This document shows positions 10,251-22,420 of a DNA stretch of 64,000 nucleotides, piece by piece. Location of the stretch: positions 356,559,863 through 356,623,862 of the forward strand of contig CM060915.1 of the NCBI GenBank assembly GCA_030737875.1, read 5' to 3'. The number at the start of each line of letters is the position of its first letter. Within the stretch, counting starts at the first letter, position 1. This stretch comes from Allium sativum (lineage: Eukaryota; Streptophyta; Magnoliopsida; Asparagales; Amaryllidaceae). The position numbers were made by a program, and so were the translations under genes. The notes under the pieces were generated by a model that saw nothing but the letters and a program-made list of their open reading frames with translations, was not told where the DNA came from and did no database searches.

Positions 10251-13200
10251 TTGTTGAATAAATATTTTAAATGATAAAAATATCATTTTTATCATATATG
10301 TGATATGCTAGAGATATGCGGACGTTGAAATAAATATTTGTGAATGGAATATTATTTTTAACATGCATAGGAACTAAATAAAATAGTCATGTGTTGTAAT
10401 CTATTTTAGTTCGCCAAAATTATCCTCTTTGAAATGTGAAGTGTTAAAAATAGCCACTTGTTCAAATAAATATGCATGAGTTGAAATATACATTAATAAG
10501 CTAATGATGTGATTTTAGCCTATGCATGCAACATTAGAATGAATGGTGTTTTTAAATCAAAGTAAATCAAATATGAAGTTGAATGGAAAATGATAAGTGA
10601 TAAAAATTGTATATATGTACATGCATATCTATTGAACAGGTTATAGCAAAGGGGCTAGAGAAGAGGAATAAAATTTTGTGCCCGACAAATATGTACACAT
10701 TTACTGTTTTGTTTGGGTGATGATTTTATGAGCCTGTTGGCTAGCCGCTTGGCTTTTTCTTTTTCTTTTTGACATGAGACGCCCGTGTGGCTATTTGGGA
10801 ATTTTCCCAGCCCCTCCCGTACAAAGGAGGTTATGGCGAAATTTTCCAAAATTTAAAGGCGTTAGTGAAATAATTGAAGTGAAAAGATACAGGAATTTTT
10901 GAGTGAACTATATTTATATAAATATATAAATATAAATGAAATTAAAACGAAACGTGGCCGTGCAGTTCGTGTTTTGAAACCGTGATTTCAAACGACTAGT
11001 GCGGGAAATTCGACCATTGGATTTTCACGAAACCGCAACCGTTGGGTTCGCCTTGGAAATATCTTTCCAACGGCACCAACTTTGTGAAGATCCGACGGTT
11101 GGATTGTCTGGAATGTTTAATTCAAATCTGAAGAAAAACAGCGCCAGAAACGATTATATTTATATATATATATATAAATATAATTAAATTAAATCGAATA
11201 ATGACGCTGCAGTTCGTAAATTGAAATCGTAACTTCAAATGGCTAGTGTGGAAGATCCGACCGTTGGATTTTCCCAAAACTGAAACCGTTGGATTCGTTT
11301 TGAAATGACCTTCCTAATGATATAAAATTTGTGAAAATCCAACGGTTAGATTTTCAGATATGTGTAAAAAAAATTTAGTGAAAAGCAGTGCCAGTGCATC
11401 GACACGACCTGAAACGTCGTTTAATTAAATATGGCCGTTTTAAAATAAATAAAAATGGCGATATATCGTTATAAAATACTATAGACGATATAGAGTGGAA
11501 ATAATTCAATTTCGTTGTGTTTGCTTGATATGTGATGACTGAATGTATTTAACATGAGGATTATAACCAAAGAACTGAAATGTGAATGTTGAATAGTCCA
11601 ACCATGTGATTAATTGATTTGAAAAATCTAAATATACGTGGGTTATTTGAAAAGGCCGAGTTTATCTCATTTCGAATAATCAATCGACGTTGAGAAGTCG
11701 AAGAGTCGAAGACGGTTGAAGACTGACGATCTTCACATTGGATGGATGGGCGCTGCTGATGCTCGCGATTGGAGTAGCTACCATGAAGGAACTGAAGTAG
11801 TAGCCGTCCAAACATACTGTTGATTGTACGGATATGCGAGGAATTGATGCCTCCGGTTTCGTTCAGACCCAGAACGGACTTGTAAATGGATTGTGTGTCT
11901 GACATTGGATTTTGTTCTGTGCTGGTTGTTCTCTGTTAAATTTATATCTGTTTGGCGGCGGAGAATTTATTTTCTTGCTTAATGCCCTTCTCTGAGACGT
12001 ACGAGCTCAGAGGTTATGTATTGATAGAAATCAGTCGCATGGAGTGGATTGCCTGTGTGGCACGCCTGAGTGGCAAATGATCAAGGCTTCTGTTGCAAAG
12101 CAAAGTCTTGTGGTTGATGATCAAAGCATGATCTGTGTGACGTAGCTTTGTGTATAACGTGAATTCGCGAGCCTCACACCCTGGTATGAGTCAAAAACGG
12201 GAGAAGGACCCAAGGAGTGCACGACGTTTCTTTCTAGCTATGGTGGTGTCAGTGACCTCCCAGCCCTGACATTTATATCTACTTTTCACCTGTGTGGTTG
12301 TTGGAATACGAGGCGCCTCGATTATAGGTCTGTAAGGTCCGGGAAACGTGTGTTCAGGAATTGCCAATCCTCAAAAGTAAGAGAGGACCAGCCTTGGAGG
12401 ATCCAGGGATTGCTGTGTGCGGTCCCGAGGCATTTGCTAGAGTGTCTCGAATCGGAGCTTGCCCCTTGCCTCGACTCATGAAGGAATCCAATTTCCAATA
12501 CGAAATATGTGGACGTGATTGTATTACTAGTACGGCGACATAGTGGTATGGGTCATTTATGCCGCCTATGATTGATATTTATGATTGAAATCGCTTTTGA
12601 AATATATATGCACTAGTAATAATATCAAACACTTTTGTTTAATTCGTATGAAGCATTTTTGGCCATTATAAGGTAAAAACTCTATCCTCCGGCTTGCGTT
12701 GCATTGTGTGATGGGACCTGAGTCTTATAATGGCTTCATTTTATAAAAAGCATTGCGATGATTTAATCATTTACTTTATTTCATGCACTAGCACTCATTG
12801 GAGTAAACCCGTTCCGCGAAAGTGGCGTGGTCCTTTGATTTGCCTTATTATTGTTGTTAATAAGTTAAGTAGATTTCTCATACCAGTCCCATGACTGATT
12901 CGTAGTTTGTTTCACCTTGCAAACTCGGGTGCCCTCATTTTCACACGGGCAGCCTAGTTACAAGTTTCTGACGCACTTTTGGCTCATGGCGAGGCTTGAC
13001 TACACCGTGCTGACTTGGATTTTCTTCGCCATTATTGTATCTATATTATGAATCCGCCATTGGCGATGTAGACTGATATTTATTTTGTTTACTCTTTATG
13101 TATGATTCCGCCTCAGGCGATGGTGACTGATTATGTATCATTATGCACTAAGTTGTATCCTGTACTGTGCTTCTCTGATGTGATGATATCTATATGATTC

Positions 13201-13336
13201 CGCTGTCATATGTGTGTAAATTAATCTATTTTCTGTTTATGCTATTATCTGTGATCTGTTAATGATGATTAATGTGTTATATTCCAATGATTATCCTTAA
13301 CACCGTGTCACGGAGTTTTGGGATCGTCTCACAATC

Positions 13337-13725
13337 ACCCAACTTGTAGTCCCTAAAGGTGAAATGCTGGCTGAAAATAATGATGTATTACTATCACATC
13401 TATCTGCATCTGATCTAACTGCTGCCAAAATTGAAGCTTTCTCCTTCTACTCTCTCTTCTTTCTAAGAACTGGACAATTTTGTATGAAATGTCCCTTCTT
13501 CTTACAATAATAGCAAACACCTCTTCTAGAACCCATGAAGTGGGTCCTATGCATATCTCTTCCAAGGTGCTTCTGCATTTTATCTCTTCATCCATGTGAA
13601 TGAAGTTGTTGCTGAAGAACACCATCATTAGTCTTCACTTTAACCTTCCATGTCCCAAAAACATCTCTTATAAAAATTTTGGTGACGCCATATTTTTTCA
13701 TACGACTACTAAAAGAATTAGCCAT
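13337..13725 (-). pseudogene. gag: Copia gag remnant with zinc knuckle and protease start
   Basis: The minus-strand ATG at 13725-13723 opens MANSFSSRMKKYGVTKI, a copia gag N-terminus, followed after about 45 codons by a stop. The zinc knuckle CYYCKKKGHFIQNC (C-x2-C-x4-H-x4-C) is at 13515-13474, in another frame. The end (TSWVI) is the first part of the protease broken by the solo LTR. At about 390 bp the segment is much shorter than a normal gag plus linker, so an internal deletion and frameshifts are present. Gag would package element RNA in cytoplasmic virus-like particles; this copy cannot. Confidence 0.8.
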
Positions 13726-13753
13726 TAGTAACTAATCTAGAACAAGACAACTA

Positions 13754-13765
13754 GCTCTGATGCTA
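13754..13765 (-). promoter_or_regulatory. Copia primer-binding site
   Basis: The reverse complement reads TAGCATCAGAGC, two mismatches from the initiator tRNA-Met PBS TGGTATCAGAGC. It lies 3 nt inside the 5' LTR if that LTR begins at TGTTCTGC (13769), which supports that boundary. Confidence 0.75.
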
Positions 13766-13768
13766 AAC

Positions 13769-14533
13769 TGTTCTGCAAAAATTGCACGAATGCGGAAGCA
13801 ATATAAAAAAGAGGATCTAGCTTGTCGATTAATTATCAACCACCAACTTAATGAAAAATAACCACCAAACAAAAAATAAAATAAAATAGAAGAGTAGAAG
13901 AAGACACAAATATTTAACGTGGCTATGCCTACATTCACGGACCCAACAACTATTCTTTATTTCACCGAAGAGAGTACAAAAGAGAACACAAGAGAAAAAT
14001 TACAAAACTATAGGTAGTAGATGAAGACACTAATCTACAATTACAAACTGAATAATAAATTTCAACAAAACTTGTATGCAATCAAAACCCCTAATTGATT
14101 GACAATAGAAATAAGGGTATAATGAAAAAGAGGATAATGATGGATGCTCTCACACATTCATGCTCCACAAATATGAAGATATAAATAGGCTTCAGGATGA
14201 AAATTTTGTTAGAGATAAAGAAAAACAATTTCCTCATTGTCTTGGAATCATTCCAAATTTCCATGATGTGATTGATGTAAATGGAAAAGAAGATATTGAT
14301 TTCCATATGTTTCCTTCCTTACATGATTCTCCAAGCCAATCACTTATCTCTTCATATTACAAAATCAATGAATATACGTATTTCCCTATTTATAGATTCA
14401 TTGATTATGTAATCAATTAGTTCCCTATCAAATATCCTCTCATATATTTCTACATATAACACAATTAATTGATTGAATCAATTAGCAAATTTCTTTCCCT
14501 CTTATCAAATATTTGAATCACAAATATTCAACA
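13769..14533 (-). repeat. Copia 5' LTR
   Basis: TG...CA boundaries are TGTTCTGCAAAAATTGCACG and TATTCAACA on the plus strand. It is homologous to 5354-6115, with scattered substitutions and small indels. Confidence 0.83.
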
Positions 14534-15505
14534 AAAAACACTTTAAGGGTTCTATGAATATAATATATTTTATATTTTATAGTTATTATAAAAGTTGACG
14601 TTTGACTTATACGAAATCATGGAAATTTTCCTAAAATCAAAATCATGTGAATTTCCCTCTTCTGCAGTTTCCAATAATTTAATAACAAGGATGTGTATAC
14701 TAAAAACCAACTTATATATGATTGTTGCTCTTGTTATCAATCATCTACGTAAAGCAAAAAATTTTAAACTAAATAAGCCTTAAACGACTTAATTCCAATC
14801 TAACCATGCGTATACAGAGTTTATCACATATTTGCACATTTTCAAAATTTAACCAACTGACCATACGATATTAAATTAAATATTGTTTTCGACATTCTCT
14901 AAAATATATCAACTAAATTGTACTTATTCACACTAAACGTCACCAAACAAGCCCTAAATCACTTAAACATTCAACTTGCATGCACATAATTCTATTATCA
15001 TACAAACTATAAACTTGCAATACTTAGGTTAATAATAATAATTAGGCTTCAATAAACTACATTATACATACAATAAGACAATATGAATATGCAAATTAAA
15101 CAACTAACCCTAAATTAACAAATGTAATTAAAAAGGGATTAGGGTTTATACCTTCTTTGCGGGAGATTAATAGGCTAGAGAGGAAGAAAAGGAGTTTTTC
15201 AGGTGTTGGAGAGGCTAAGGAAATATAGAGCGGCAGCGGGTGGCGAAATTTGAGGAGGAGATATGGGTTTGGGGATTTTTGAGGATGAAAACAATGTAAG
15301 GAAGAAAAAGAGGTTTCTGGAAATATGCTCTTTGCTTAGCAATGTCTACCAATGACCGCCAATGATTTTATATCAACGCTACCAACGAAAATGTTTTTCA
15401 TTTCCTAAAAAGATCCAGAATGTACTAGCCGTTAGAAGCAGTTTCCATAAAGTCCTTGGTGGTTATTGCCTTGTGCCATTGGAACTTATTGTTTGTTTAG
15501 TAGTG
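14534..15505. other. Flank right of copia, ending in a CACTA-like terminus
   Basis: AT-rich sequence without convincing coding. About 15100-15340 holds a G/A-rich stretch beginning near GATTAGGGTTTATACC, which could be the 5' leader of a CACTA gene on the minus strand. From about 15345 repeated CCAATGAC, CCAACGAA and GCCGTTAGAAG motifs resemble the subterminal repeats of 17651-44574. The terminus reverse-complements to CACTACTAAACAAAC. Confidence 0.45.
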
Positions 15506-15917
15506 CTTAATTACATTAACCGTAATTAAATCCATAACTAAAATTAAAAACTATACTAGCTTGTTCTATTCACCAATAAGAATCTAACATAAAAAACCGC
15601 AGGTAAAATGGTATCTATATGGGTAGTTAAACACTTTTTTTACTTGAGTTATCATTAAAGTTAAAACAATTATATATTAAAACTAAATAAACTTTCGTCA
15701 ACCAAGGCGGCCCAATAAAACATGCAAACCCGAGACCTTCATTTTGAAGTTGTGCTTACAGCAAATTTTTGTCTCTAATATCAAATGCATGCACATGTCC
15801 CTCTCGTCCATTTTCATTCCTTCCATCATTTTTGTTCTTGTCTACCTCTTCATCTTCTTATTATTTTCCCTGCATGAACACGTCCGCTTCTATACACTCA
15901 TCTCCTTCCTAGATGCG
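15506..15917. other. Unassigned flank between CACTA end and hAT element
   Basis: AT-rich, with no recognised element. A hydrophobic reading frame (15744-15995) runs into the hAT terminal repeat; it matches no family I know and I do not call it a gene. Confidence 0.35.
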
Positions 15918-15925
15918 CCTGCTAT

Positions 15926-16639
15926 TAGGGCTATTACGGTAACGGCTACCGTTACCATTATGCAAATACCGTTACCGTACCGTTTTTTCCGGTAAATCAA
16001 AAATGCTTACCGTTATCGTTACCGATACGCCGGTAACCGTTCTACCGGTATACCGTTACAACGGTAATGGTTTTGTCGATAGTGGTAAATTACCGTTTTC
16101 TAAAAATAGTATAAATATCTACTTTGCCTATGTAAAATGAACATGTTATATGTTTAAAGATGTGCATAAAATGACAGCAGCAGCATCAGCAATTCAGCAT
16201 GCATGTCTGAGTTTGTAATTATTAACTAAATAAGTTGATAAAGACATAAAATGACAACATAGAATAATAGATAGCAAAGTGACAGCAACAGCACATACAT
16301 GGTTACATAAATAAAATTATTAAAAAGATTGCTTAGGCATGAACTTGCCTTAGAGAGCCAAATGAAGGTACTAAATAATGATTATCAGGAACAACTGGTG
16401 GGATACCCTTTTTAGTAGCTTAGCTCCACTTTCTACATTGAATATAAACAAATTGGGTTAATGGTAATTTACCGTTACCGTAGGAATATTCTTTTTTTTA
16501 CGGTACTTTACCGCTCATAACGGTAAAATTACCGTTACCGTACCGAATCCATCGGTATATCGTTTAATTTTGTAACTGGTTACCGATTTATCGGTAACGG
16601 TACGGTAATGGTAAATTTACCATTACCGTAACAGCCCTA
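15926..16639. mobile_element. Non-autonomous hAT-type element with TTACCG repeats
   Basis: Terminal inverted repeats TAGGGCTATTACGGTAACGG (left) and, reverse-complemented, TAGGGCTGTTACGGTAATGG (right) match at 18 of 20 positions. A perfect 8-bp TSD, CCTGCTAT, flanks them (15918-15925 and 16640-16647), the hAT hallmark. Dense ACGGTAA/TTACCGT repeats in both orientations fill the outer 150 bp or so on each side (to about 16090 and from about 16460). The AT-rich core has no transposase coding. Length is 714 bp. It would depend on a hAT transposase in trans. Confidence 0.92.
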
Positions 16640-16647
16640 CCTGCTAT

Positions 16648-17647
16648 TGATCCTCCGCTGACACATCCAACATCTTCAAGGCCCATACGGCCCAATGACC
16701 ACAATAATCTTCTCTTTTCACATTTTCATGCCTATGATTTTTCATTTCCTTCTTTCATGCACGCTCTCTCATGTGTTTGGACGAATAAATGTTTAAAGAG
16801 AATAAGATGTTTTCACTTGAAGAGAAAAAAGAGAAGACATGGTTTATGTGTTGTGTGAAGAATTGAAAAGGTAGAAAATGTTGTAGGTTGCGTTCATATG
16901 TACAAAGAAGAGAATGTGCATTGTGTTTCTTGTTAGCTGAGAAGAAGAATTAAAAATGTGTTCGGTTTTTCTTGTGAGTTGCGTGTCTTCCTTCTAGATA
17001 AAGAAATAATGAAAGTATGAATATAAGATAATTTTTTTACTTAGGAGTTAGTTTTATAAAGTAAAAAAGCATGTGCAATAGCAAGTGGCAGAGGATTGGT
17101 GTTGATGAAGATAAGAGTGGCAGGTGAATAATTACGAAGATAAGGTGAGCAACGAGTAGTGTATAATTTGGGTTAGAAAATAAGATACCCCATTACGTAA
17201 AATTCGATTTACGTACATACCAGTAACGACAAAAATAAAAACATCATCCTATAGAATAATGTGCCATGATCACAAAACGATAATAAAACAGACAAAATAT
17301 TTATTTTTTGAAAATTTGAAATTACTGCTATGAGCGTAAAATATGTCAAACGAAAAGTTGTTTATTTTCCAAATAAAAGTTAAAGAAAAATAAAATCTAT
17401 AATTCAATTTAAAAATAAGTCAATAAAAAATGTAGTCAAAATTTGAAATCAATATTTTATTATACTTAACTTTTGACGACTCAAAAATGCCGGTTGTTAC
17501 AAGTTGACTCATTAACTTTAGCCATCAAGAGCTCGTGCCAATTCAGTGCATGCTCTTACAACATGCTCTATGTTACAAGAACGTGAAGATGGTCGGAAAG
17601 ATCCATTCGAGAAAAGATGTGCTTACATTTATGCAATTATCTGGACC
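16648..17647. other. Unassigned AT-rich sequence
   Basis: No terminal repeats, transposon motifs or convincing coding were found. It continues across the CACTA element at 17651-44574 into 44578 onward. Confidence 0.35.
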
Positions 17648-18790
17648 TAACACTATTAGATAAACAGTGTATTCCAACGTCAGTTTCCCAGCGACCGCCA
17701 ACGGCTTTAATTGAGTCGTTAGAAGCCGTTAGGAACCGATGGAATTATATCCGTTATCGGCCGTTAGTAGTCATTGGAAATTTTCGGGTTATTTTCCAGA
17801 CCAGCAAACCGAGAATCATTTGGTCCCCCGAACCCACTGTTTCCCCCATTTTCACTCCTCCAAATCCGTTGTTAAGACTCCCACCGCCTATCCGACCACC
17901 TTCGATGATGTCTAGAAGCTTCTCCAACCCGTCTCCACCCTTCTTTGCTCTCTAAATTAGGTAATTTGCCTAAACCTAATTTTTAGGTTTTAATTGTTTT
18001 CGGGTTTAATTTGAAGTTTGCTTGATTCCTAGTTGTTTGTATACGTATATTACATCATGTTACCCCCTAATTGCTATTATTATCACCATAATGATCAAAT
18101 TGTTAGCAATTTTTTAATTTTGTACATTGTGTTTGTTTAAGTAGCTTTGGTTAGTAGCAAACGTTATGTGTGTGGTAGAGTTTGCTAATAACATAATTTA
18201 TGCAAACATGAAGTATATATTATGTTGAGTGATCATAGTTTTGGATAATTTATGCGAACATGAGTTTTGTTTGAATATTGTATACATTGGCACGGAGTGG
18301 ATGAGGATGATACTTTTGATAATTTTGATGGTTTGTGGACATGTAACGTTGATATATTTGGTTTATGGACATGTAACGTTGATGTGTTGGTTTTAGTAAT
18401 GTTTGGATAGTTTGTTTTGTATATTGATGTTTGTTTGATTTATTTTAGTTATTTATATTATTATTGGTATATATGTGTTGTATATATGTGGAATTGATTG
18501 GAATTGGATTGAAAATGGAATGTGTAACACCCTATAATTTTAAATAACACTATAATAATAAACTAAAGAATACTCAATTAAATATTGGGAATTAAGTAAA
18601 ACGGACTGCACCATTGTGTTTGACACGAAATTCTGCTTAGGATAGACTCCGGGTTTATGTAAAACGAACATATGAAGAAAATATTAAGGTTTGAAGTTTG
18701 TATACATATAAGCAAAATACATATATATAAATCATGTCCAGAAAATCAAAAACTAGAGAGCGGGAAAGGGAGGGAAATCGGCCTGTTAAG

Positions 18791-18862
18791 GGTCGACCCC
18801 CTTATGGGTGTCGACCCATGGGTCGACCCATACACGGGGGTGTCGACCCCAGGGTCGACCCC
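18791..18862. repeat. GGGTCGACCC palindrome cluster
   Basis: Five GTCGAC cores occur at 18792, 18810, 18822, 18842 and 18854, most inside the longer palindrome GGGTCGACCC. The corresponding part of the 3' LTR (about 41873-41910) has only two, as GTCAAC and GTTGAC. That fits CpG decay plus unit loss, or expansion in the 5' LTR. It lies about 70 bp upstream of the TATA candidate, so it could be a U3 regulatory or structural element. Confidence 0.8.
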
Positions 18863-18929
18863 ACCGAGATCTGGGAAAGATTCTTCCCCTGCACTTGGAT
18901 GCGTTTCTGAGCGAGATTCGTTGACCTTA

Positions 18930-18942
18930 GGCTATAAATAGG
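18930..18942 (+). promoter_or_regulatory. Candidate TATA box in the outer LTR
   Basis: GGCTATAAATAGG is close to the plant consensus TATAAATA. It is conserved in the 3' LTR and lies in the first sixth of the LTR. No transcript evidence is available. Confidence 0.5.
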
Positions 18943-21900
18943 ACTCCATTTCCATTGTTTTGTTCACCAAAAACAATGGAGACAAGGAGGTGCTGCCGCA
19001 ACTCAAATTGAACTAGCCTATTCTTCTACAACAACAATTTATAAGCATTCAAGAATCTCTGCTAAAACATCTACAGTCAATTCTATGTTCTTTAGATCCA
19101 GTCACAGTGAGTTCATGTTATTTTTAGATATAAACATTTAATAGTAATCTTGACATGTTTATAAGTTTGGGTCTAAACTTGTGCCTGTTAATCAACTGAA
19201 TCATAACTAAAAAGATCTGCCATTACTTGCACACCTGATCCTCTGTTTAGTTCTTACATGCCTATCTTTATTATATCTATTATGTCATTATGCCCGATAG
19301 TATCACCATATGCCTATTCTGTTAGTTTGCCTAATCGTGTCACCATATGCCTATTCTGTTAGTATGACCAATTCTATCAGCATATGCATGTTTCATTATT
19401 ACGCCTATTCTTGTTCTCTTCTCTCCCTCCTGCCCTTTTTATTTTTATAGCCAGGCTACCTTCGAGCCTAGGACTACCGCTAAAATATGCGAGTGCACGA
19501 AATTGGGAATGGTTGGGGATGATAAATTTAAGGCATAATCTATACCTTGATTTAAAACTTAAATTTGGGGCATAACTTGTATTGTGAATCGAACTAGGAT
19601 TTGGGGCATAAACTTGGATAAACATGAAAATTGTTTAATAATGAACATGCCTAGATTTACAGTAATGAGAAACTGTAACCGCACTTAGACACGAGGTTAG
19701 ACTACACTTGTGGTAGAAGTCTTCCCGGAACCACCCGGCAAATCCAGCGTCCAAAAGTGGTTAATCTAATGTGAGGGGTCGAGTGCATAAATATACACGT
19801 AACGATTCTAAGAAACAAGATTAAGTCTGACTTATGGTAGAAGTCTGCCCGGAACCGCCCGACATATCCAACATCCACAAGTGGTAGACTTAATGTAAGA
19901 GGTCTAGTCCATTAACAACCATAAATGGATGAATGATAATAACTTGTTAACCTGTAATACTTAATCTGATTAAAATATGTTGGGATTACATGAACCTGTC
20001 AAATTGAGTAGGGGTTAAGTTAATCTTGTTAAATCTGTGGGGCCGGGTTATATATATAAACCTGAAAAACTTAACCTGTTTTATATGTTGGGGTTATTCA
20101 ACCTTGTTAAACTGTTAGGCATAACCTATCAAAATCCTAGTAGTGGGGAGGCAAGCCTTGGGGGAAGCTTGTATCATCTGTTGTGTGGGACCCGTATCAG
20201 TCATTAACCCATCTTGGTATCAAACAGGGAACCCCGAACTAGGTCAGGGTCTGGGCATGCTTACTGAGTTGATTGTAAGAGGTTCATTTAAGTGGCGATG
20301 TCGACGGCGCACTCCGACTGATTCATGCACGTGCATGAATCTACTTTTGTTGGGATAATAAGACGTTGTGACATCAGTAGATGGTTGTGCATCTTGTTAA
20401 TAAAGGGATTGCCACTTTAGAAAGTGATACATCCTACTGTGGGGCCAACACAGGGTGGCTACGGGATAGGGAGCCAATCGATTGGGGTAGTGATGAGGGT
20501 ACATCTAGTCTTGCTTGTTTAGGAGCCCATTATCATCATTGAGGGCAACACCTGTCATTTCAGTTGGGCTACCTGTTATTGTTGTATGGGGGTAAAACCC
20601 TTCACTAGGTGTACACCTAAGTCTACCATCTTATTCATGTTGGGATCACCTTGTTTCTGTTATACTAGTATTGATGCAAAGAAAATAACTTGAGAAGCGC
20701 AATATATTCTGTTTCGATTATTCAGTTTATCCATCTCAGTCTGTTATACCTGCCTTATGATATTGTTATCTCTCTCATCCAATTCATATACCTGTCATGA
20801 TGCTTTTACTTATTTATATGCTAAAAGTAATTGGACTAGCCAGACTTTATGTATGACCCGTTTTGTTTCCTTTTCTCTCTCTTCCACATCTCTCCCCAGG
20901 TTCTTAGGGTAGGAATACTCAGGCTTGATTAGGATCCTCCCTTCTATTTCTGCTCGGAACTACTTAGATGTACCGCTTTGATTTCCTGTCTTCTCTGATA
21001 TGACTATTTTTGGGATTATGCTTTTTATGTTACTGTACTCTGATGATTTTAGTACAAGAAAGAAAGTTTATAATTGATGTAATGGGTTTTCTGTATTTCA
21101 GACTTATGATGTAACGGGGTTTTGGACCACGATGTTTTCTGTTTAATAAATTTTTAAATTCCGCTGTTATTTTATATATATCTTGTGATGTTTCTATTTA
21201 CCTATAAGCTTCACGAAACTTAATGCATTCTGATAAAATGTGACACTAACGGACATGAGGTGTCACATTTTGTAACAACCCAGAAATAAACAATTGAAAT
21301 AGAATATTTCAATAAAATAGTGAATTAGAAATAATGTGGCAGTTTGAAAATTTGAATTCAAACTTTGACTAACTGTACCGGGTGCAAAATATAACGGATT
21401 TTAGTGAAACTAGAAATATTTAAATCTGTTTATGAATATCTTTCTAACGAATCTGAAAAATCGAAGTTTCATAGCGAGAATCAAAAGTTATGGCCAAATG
21501 AATTTTCAGAAAGGTTGCTATAGAGAATATACAGCCCTTGAAAATAGACATTTTGCAAACGACCTCGGAATTCGACAAAACCAATTTTGTTGGATCTGGG
21601 ATGTCAAATTATTACTAGGTTTTAAATTTCATAATTTTTGAAGCTATTATGTGAGCGTGGCAAAAGAAAACGTGTTTGGTTAATTTCTGTTAAATTGGAT
21701 CGACTAGAAAATGGCCATTTTTCAAACTGTCTCAGAATTCGATGAAACTAGTTTTGTTGGGACCGTAGCGTCAAAACATAGCTAGATTTATTTTTCTAGA
21801 ATTTTTCGAATCAGTTTGTGGCCCTGGCAAATTGAAATGTACGTTCAAATCGAATATTGAAGGTTTTATATTTTAATTTGAAGAATAACTGACTGTAACA

Positions 21901-22074
21901 GTCGAATTTGCCTACAAAACATATCCCATTGTGTCCGGGATGGGGGTATTTAGCTAGGGGCGACAGTCGTTGGATTTGAATTGGTGTCCATGTGGAGAAA
22001 CACTATTTTTAAAATTTAATAAAACCTCGGCCAATCAAATTTCCCCTTCATAATTTTAAAATAAAAATAAAATC

Positions 22075-22420
22075 AAAACCCCCCGTAACCCTCGCACCCG
22101 ACGGTCACCGTACTCCCTCGTTCCCGACCCAATCACCGCCGCCATAGGCGACGATAGCCCCTGCCACCACCCAGACTTTGAAGCGCCGCCCCTCCCCTTC
22201 AAATCAAGGCAACCCTCGCCCTCTCTCTCCTTGTCATCATCGAGAACGAAGCCTAGGAAGTCACCGACTTCGACCCGCCGCCACCGCTGATTCTGACCAC
22301 CGAGCTTCCCCCTCCGACCATCGACAGGAGCGCCCCTCTCCCCTCATTCACGTGGTGCAGTTGGATTTCGTTATCGTTGCACGGATTTCACGAATTTGCA
22401 AAACCTAGTTTGGAACTAAA
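22075..22420 (+). other. GC-rich island of the inner 5' LTR
   Basis: The counterpart of 8815-9090, rich in CCGCCGCC and CCCCTCC motifs. A GT at 22428 in AAAGGTATCGG sits at the position of the splice-donor-like GTGAGT of the solo LTR, so the donor is not strictly conserved. Frames through it are Pro/Ser/Arg-rich and differ between copies. Confidence 0.45.

Larger units (their letters stand above)
7951..13331 (+). mobile_element. Solo LTR of a giant-LTR gypsy family, inside copia protease
   Basis: It starts TGTAATAACCCGGAAAATAC and ends GATCGTCTCA, the same ends as the 3' LTR of the full-length gypsy at 21271-36539. Perfect 5-bp TSDs CAATC flank it (7946-7950 and 13332-13336). There is no internal region, PBS or PPT, so it is a product of LTR-LTR recombination. 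At 5381 bp it is unusually long for a plant LTR. Its block order matches the other copies: an AT-rich start, a GC-rich island (8815-9090), a TA microsatellite, a TGTGTTGA repeat array, YAACCGTTGG-rich blocks and the CTCTATCCTCCGGCTTG block. It replaces a 530-bp block of the relatives (about 23780-24320) with a shorter different one (10660-10810). The insertion separates the copia Val-Ile-Asp codons next to the Asp-Ser-Gly motif. Confidence 0.93.
5354..14533 (-). mobile_element. Degenerate Ty1/copia LTR retrotransposon (minus strand)
   Basis: Two similar LTRs of about 760 bp (5354-6115 and 13769-14533) flank, in minus-strand order, a PBS, a gag remnant with a zinc knuckle, a protease, a GAG-pre-integrase segment and an integrase. 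The protease-before-integrase order and the WHLHLGH motif identify the Pseudoviridae (copia) type. No reverse transcriptase or RNase H motif was found between the integrase end (about 6587) and the left LTR, and gag has an internal deletion, so the element is non-autonomous. A 5.4-kb gypsy solo LTR sits inside the protease region. I could not find matching 5-bp target duplications: the left LTR has lost its last 14 or so bases and is preceded by AGACA, while AAAAA follows the right LTR. Confidence 0.85.
4626..15505. mobile_element. Possible CACTA element interrupted by a copia retrotransposon
   Basis: A clear CACTA left end starts at 4626 (CACTACACTAAAACTG) with CTT immediately before it. A TAGTG right end finishes at 15505 and is followed by CTT, so the pair is consistent with one element with a 3-bp TSD. 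Without the copia insertion (5354-14533) it would be about 1.7 kb. Against this, the ends differ beyond CACTAC. The left has GATACGG-type subterminal repeats like the element at 1732-3982, whereas the right resembles the CCAACGGC-type family of 17651-44574. The alternative is two different truncated elements with a chance CTT match, expected once in 64. No transposase coding is seen inside. Confidence 0.45.
18523..21267 (+). repeat. 5' LTR of the outer gypsy element
   Basis: 2745 bp, TGTAACACCC to GGTGTCACA. It is similar throughout to 41607-44333, including the CCCGGCAAATCCA-type blocks and the GGCATAACC region. It carries an array of GGGTCGACCC palindromes (18791-18862) that is shorter and mutated in the other LTR. 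GGCTATAAATAGG at about 18930-18942 is a good TATA-box candidate, also present in the 3' LTR at about 41970-41982. Confidence 0.93.

Noticed and set aside
15744..15995. Small membrane-protein-like frame
   Set aside because: The last third is hAT terminal repeat, and no family resemblance or conserved context was found.
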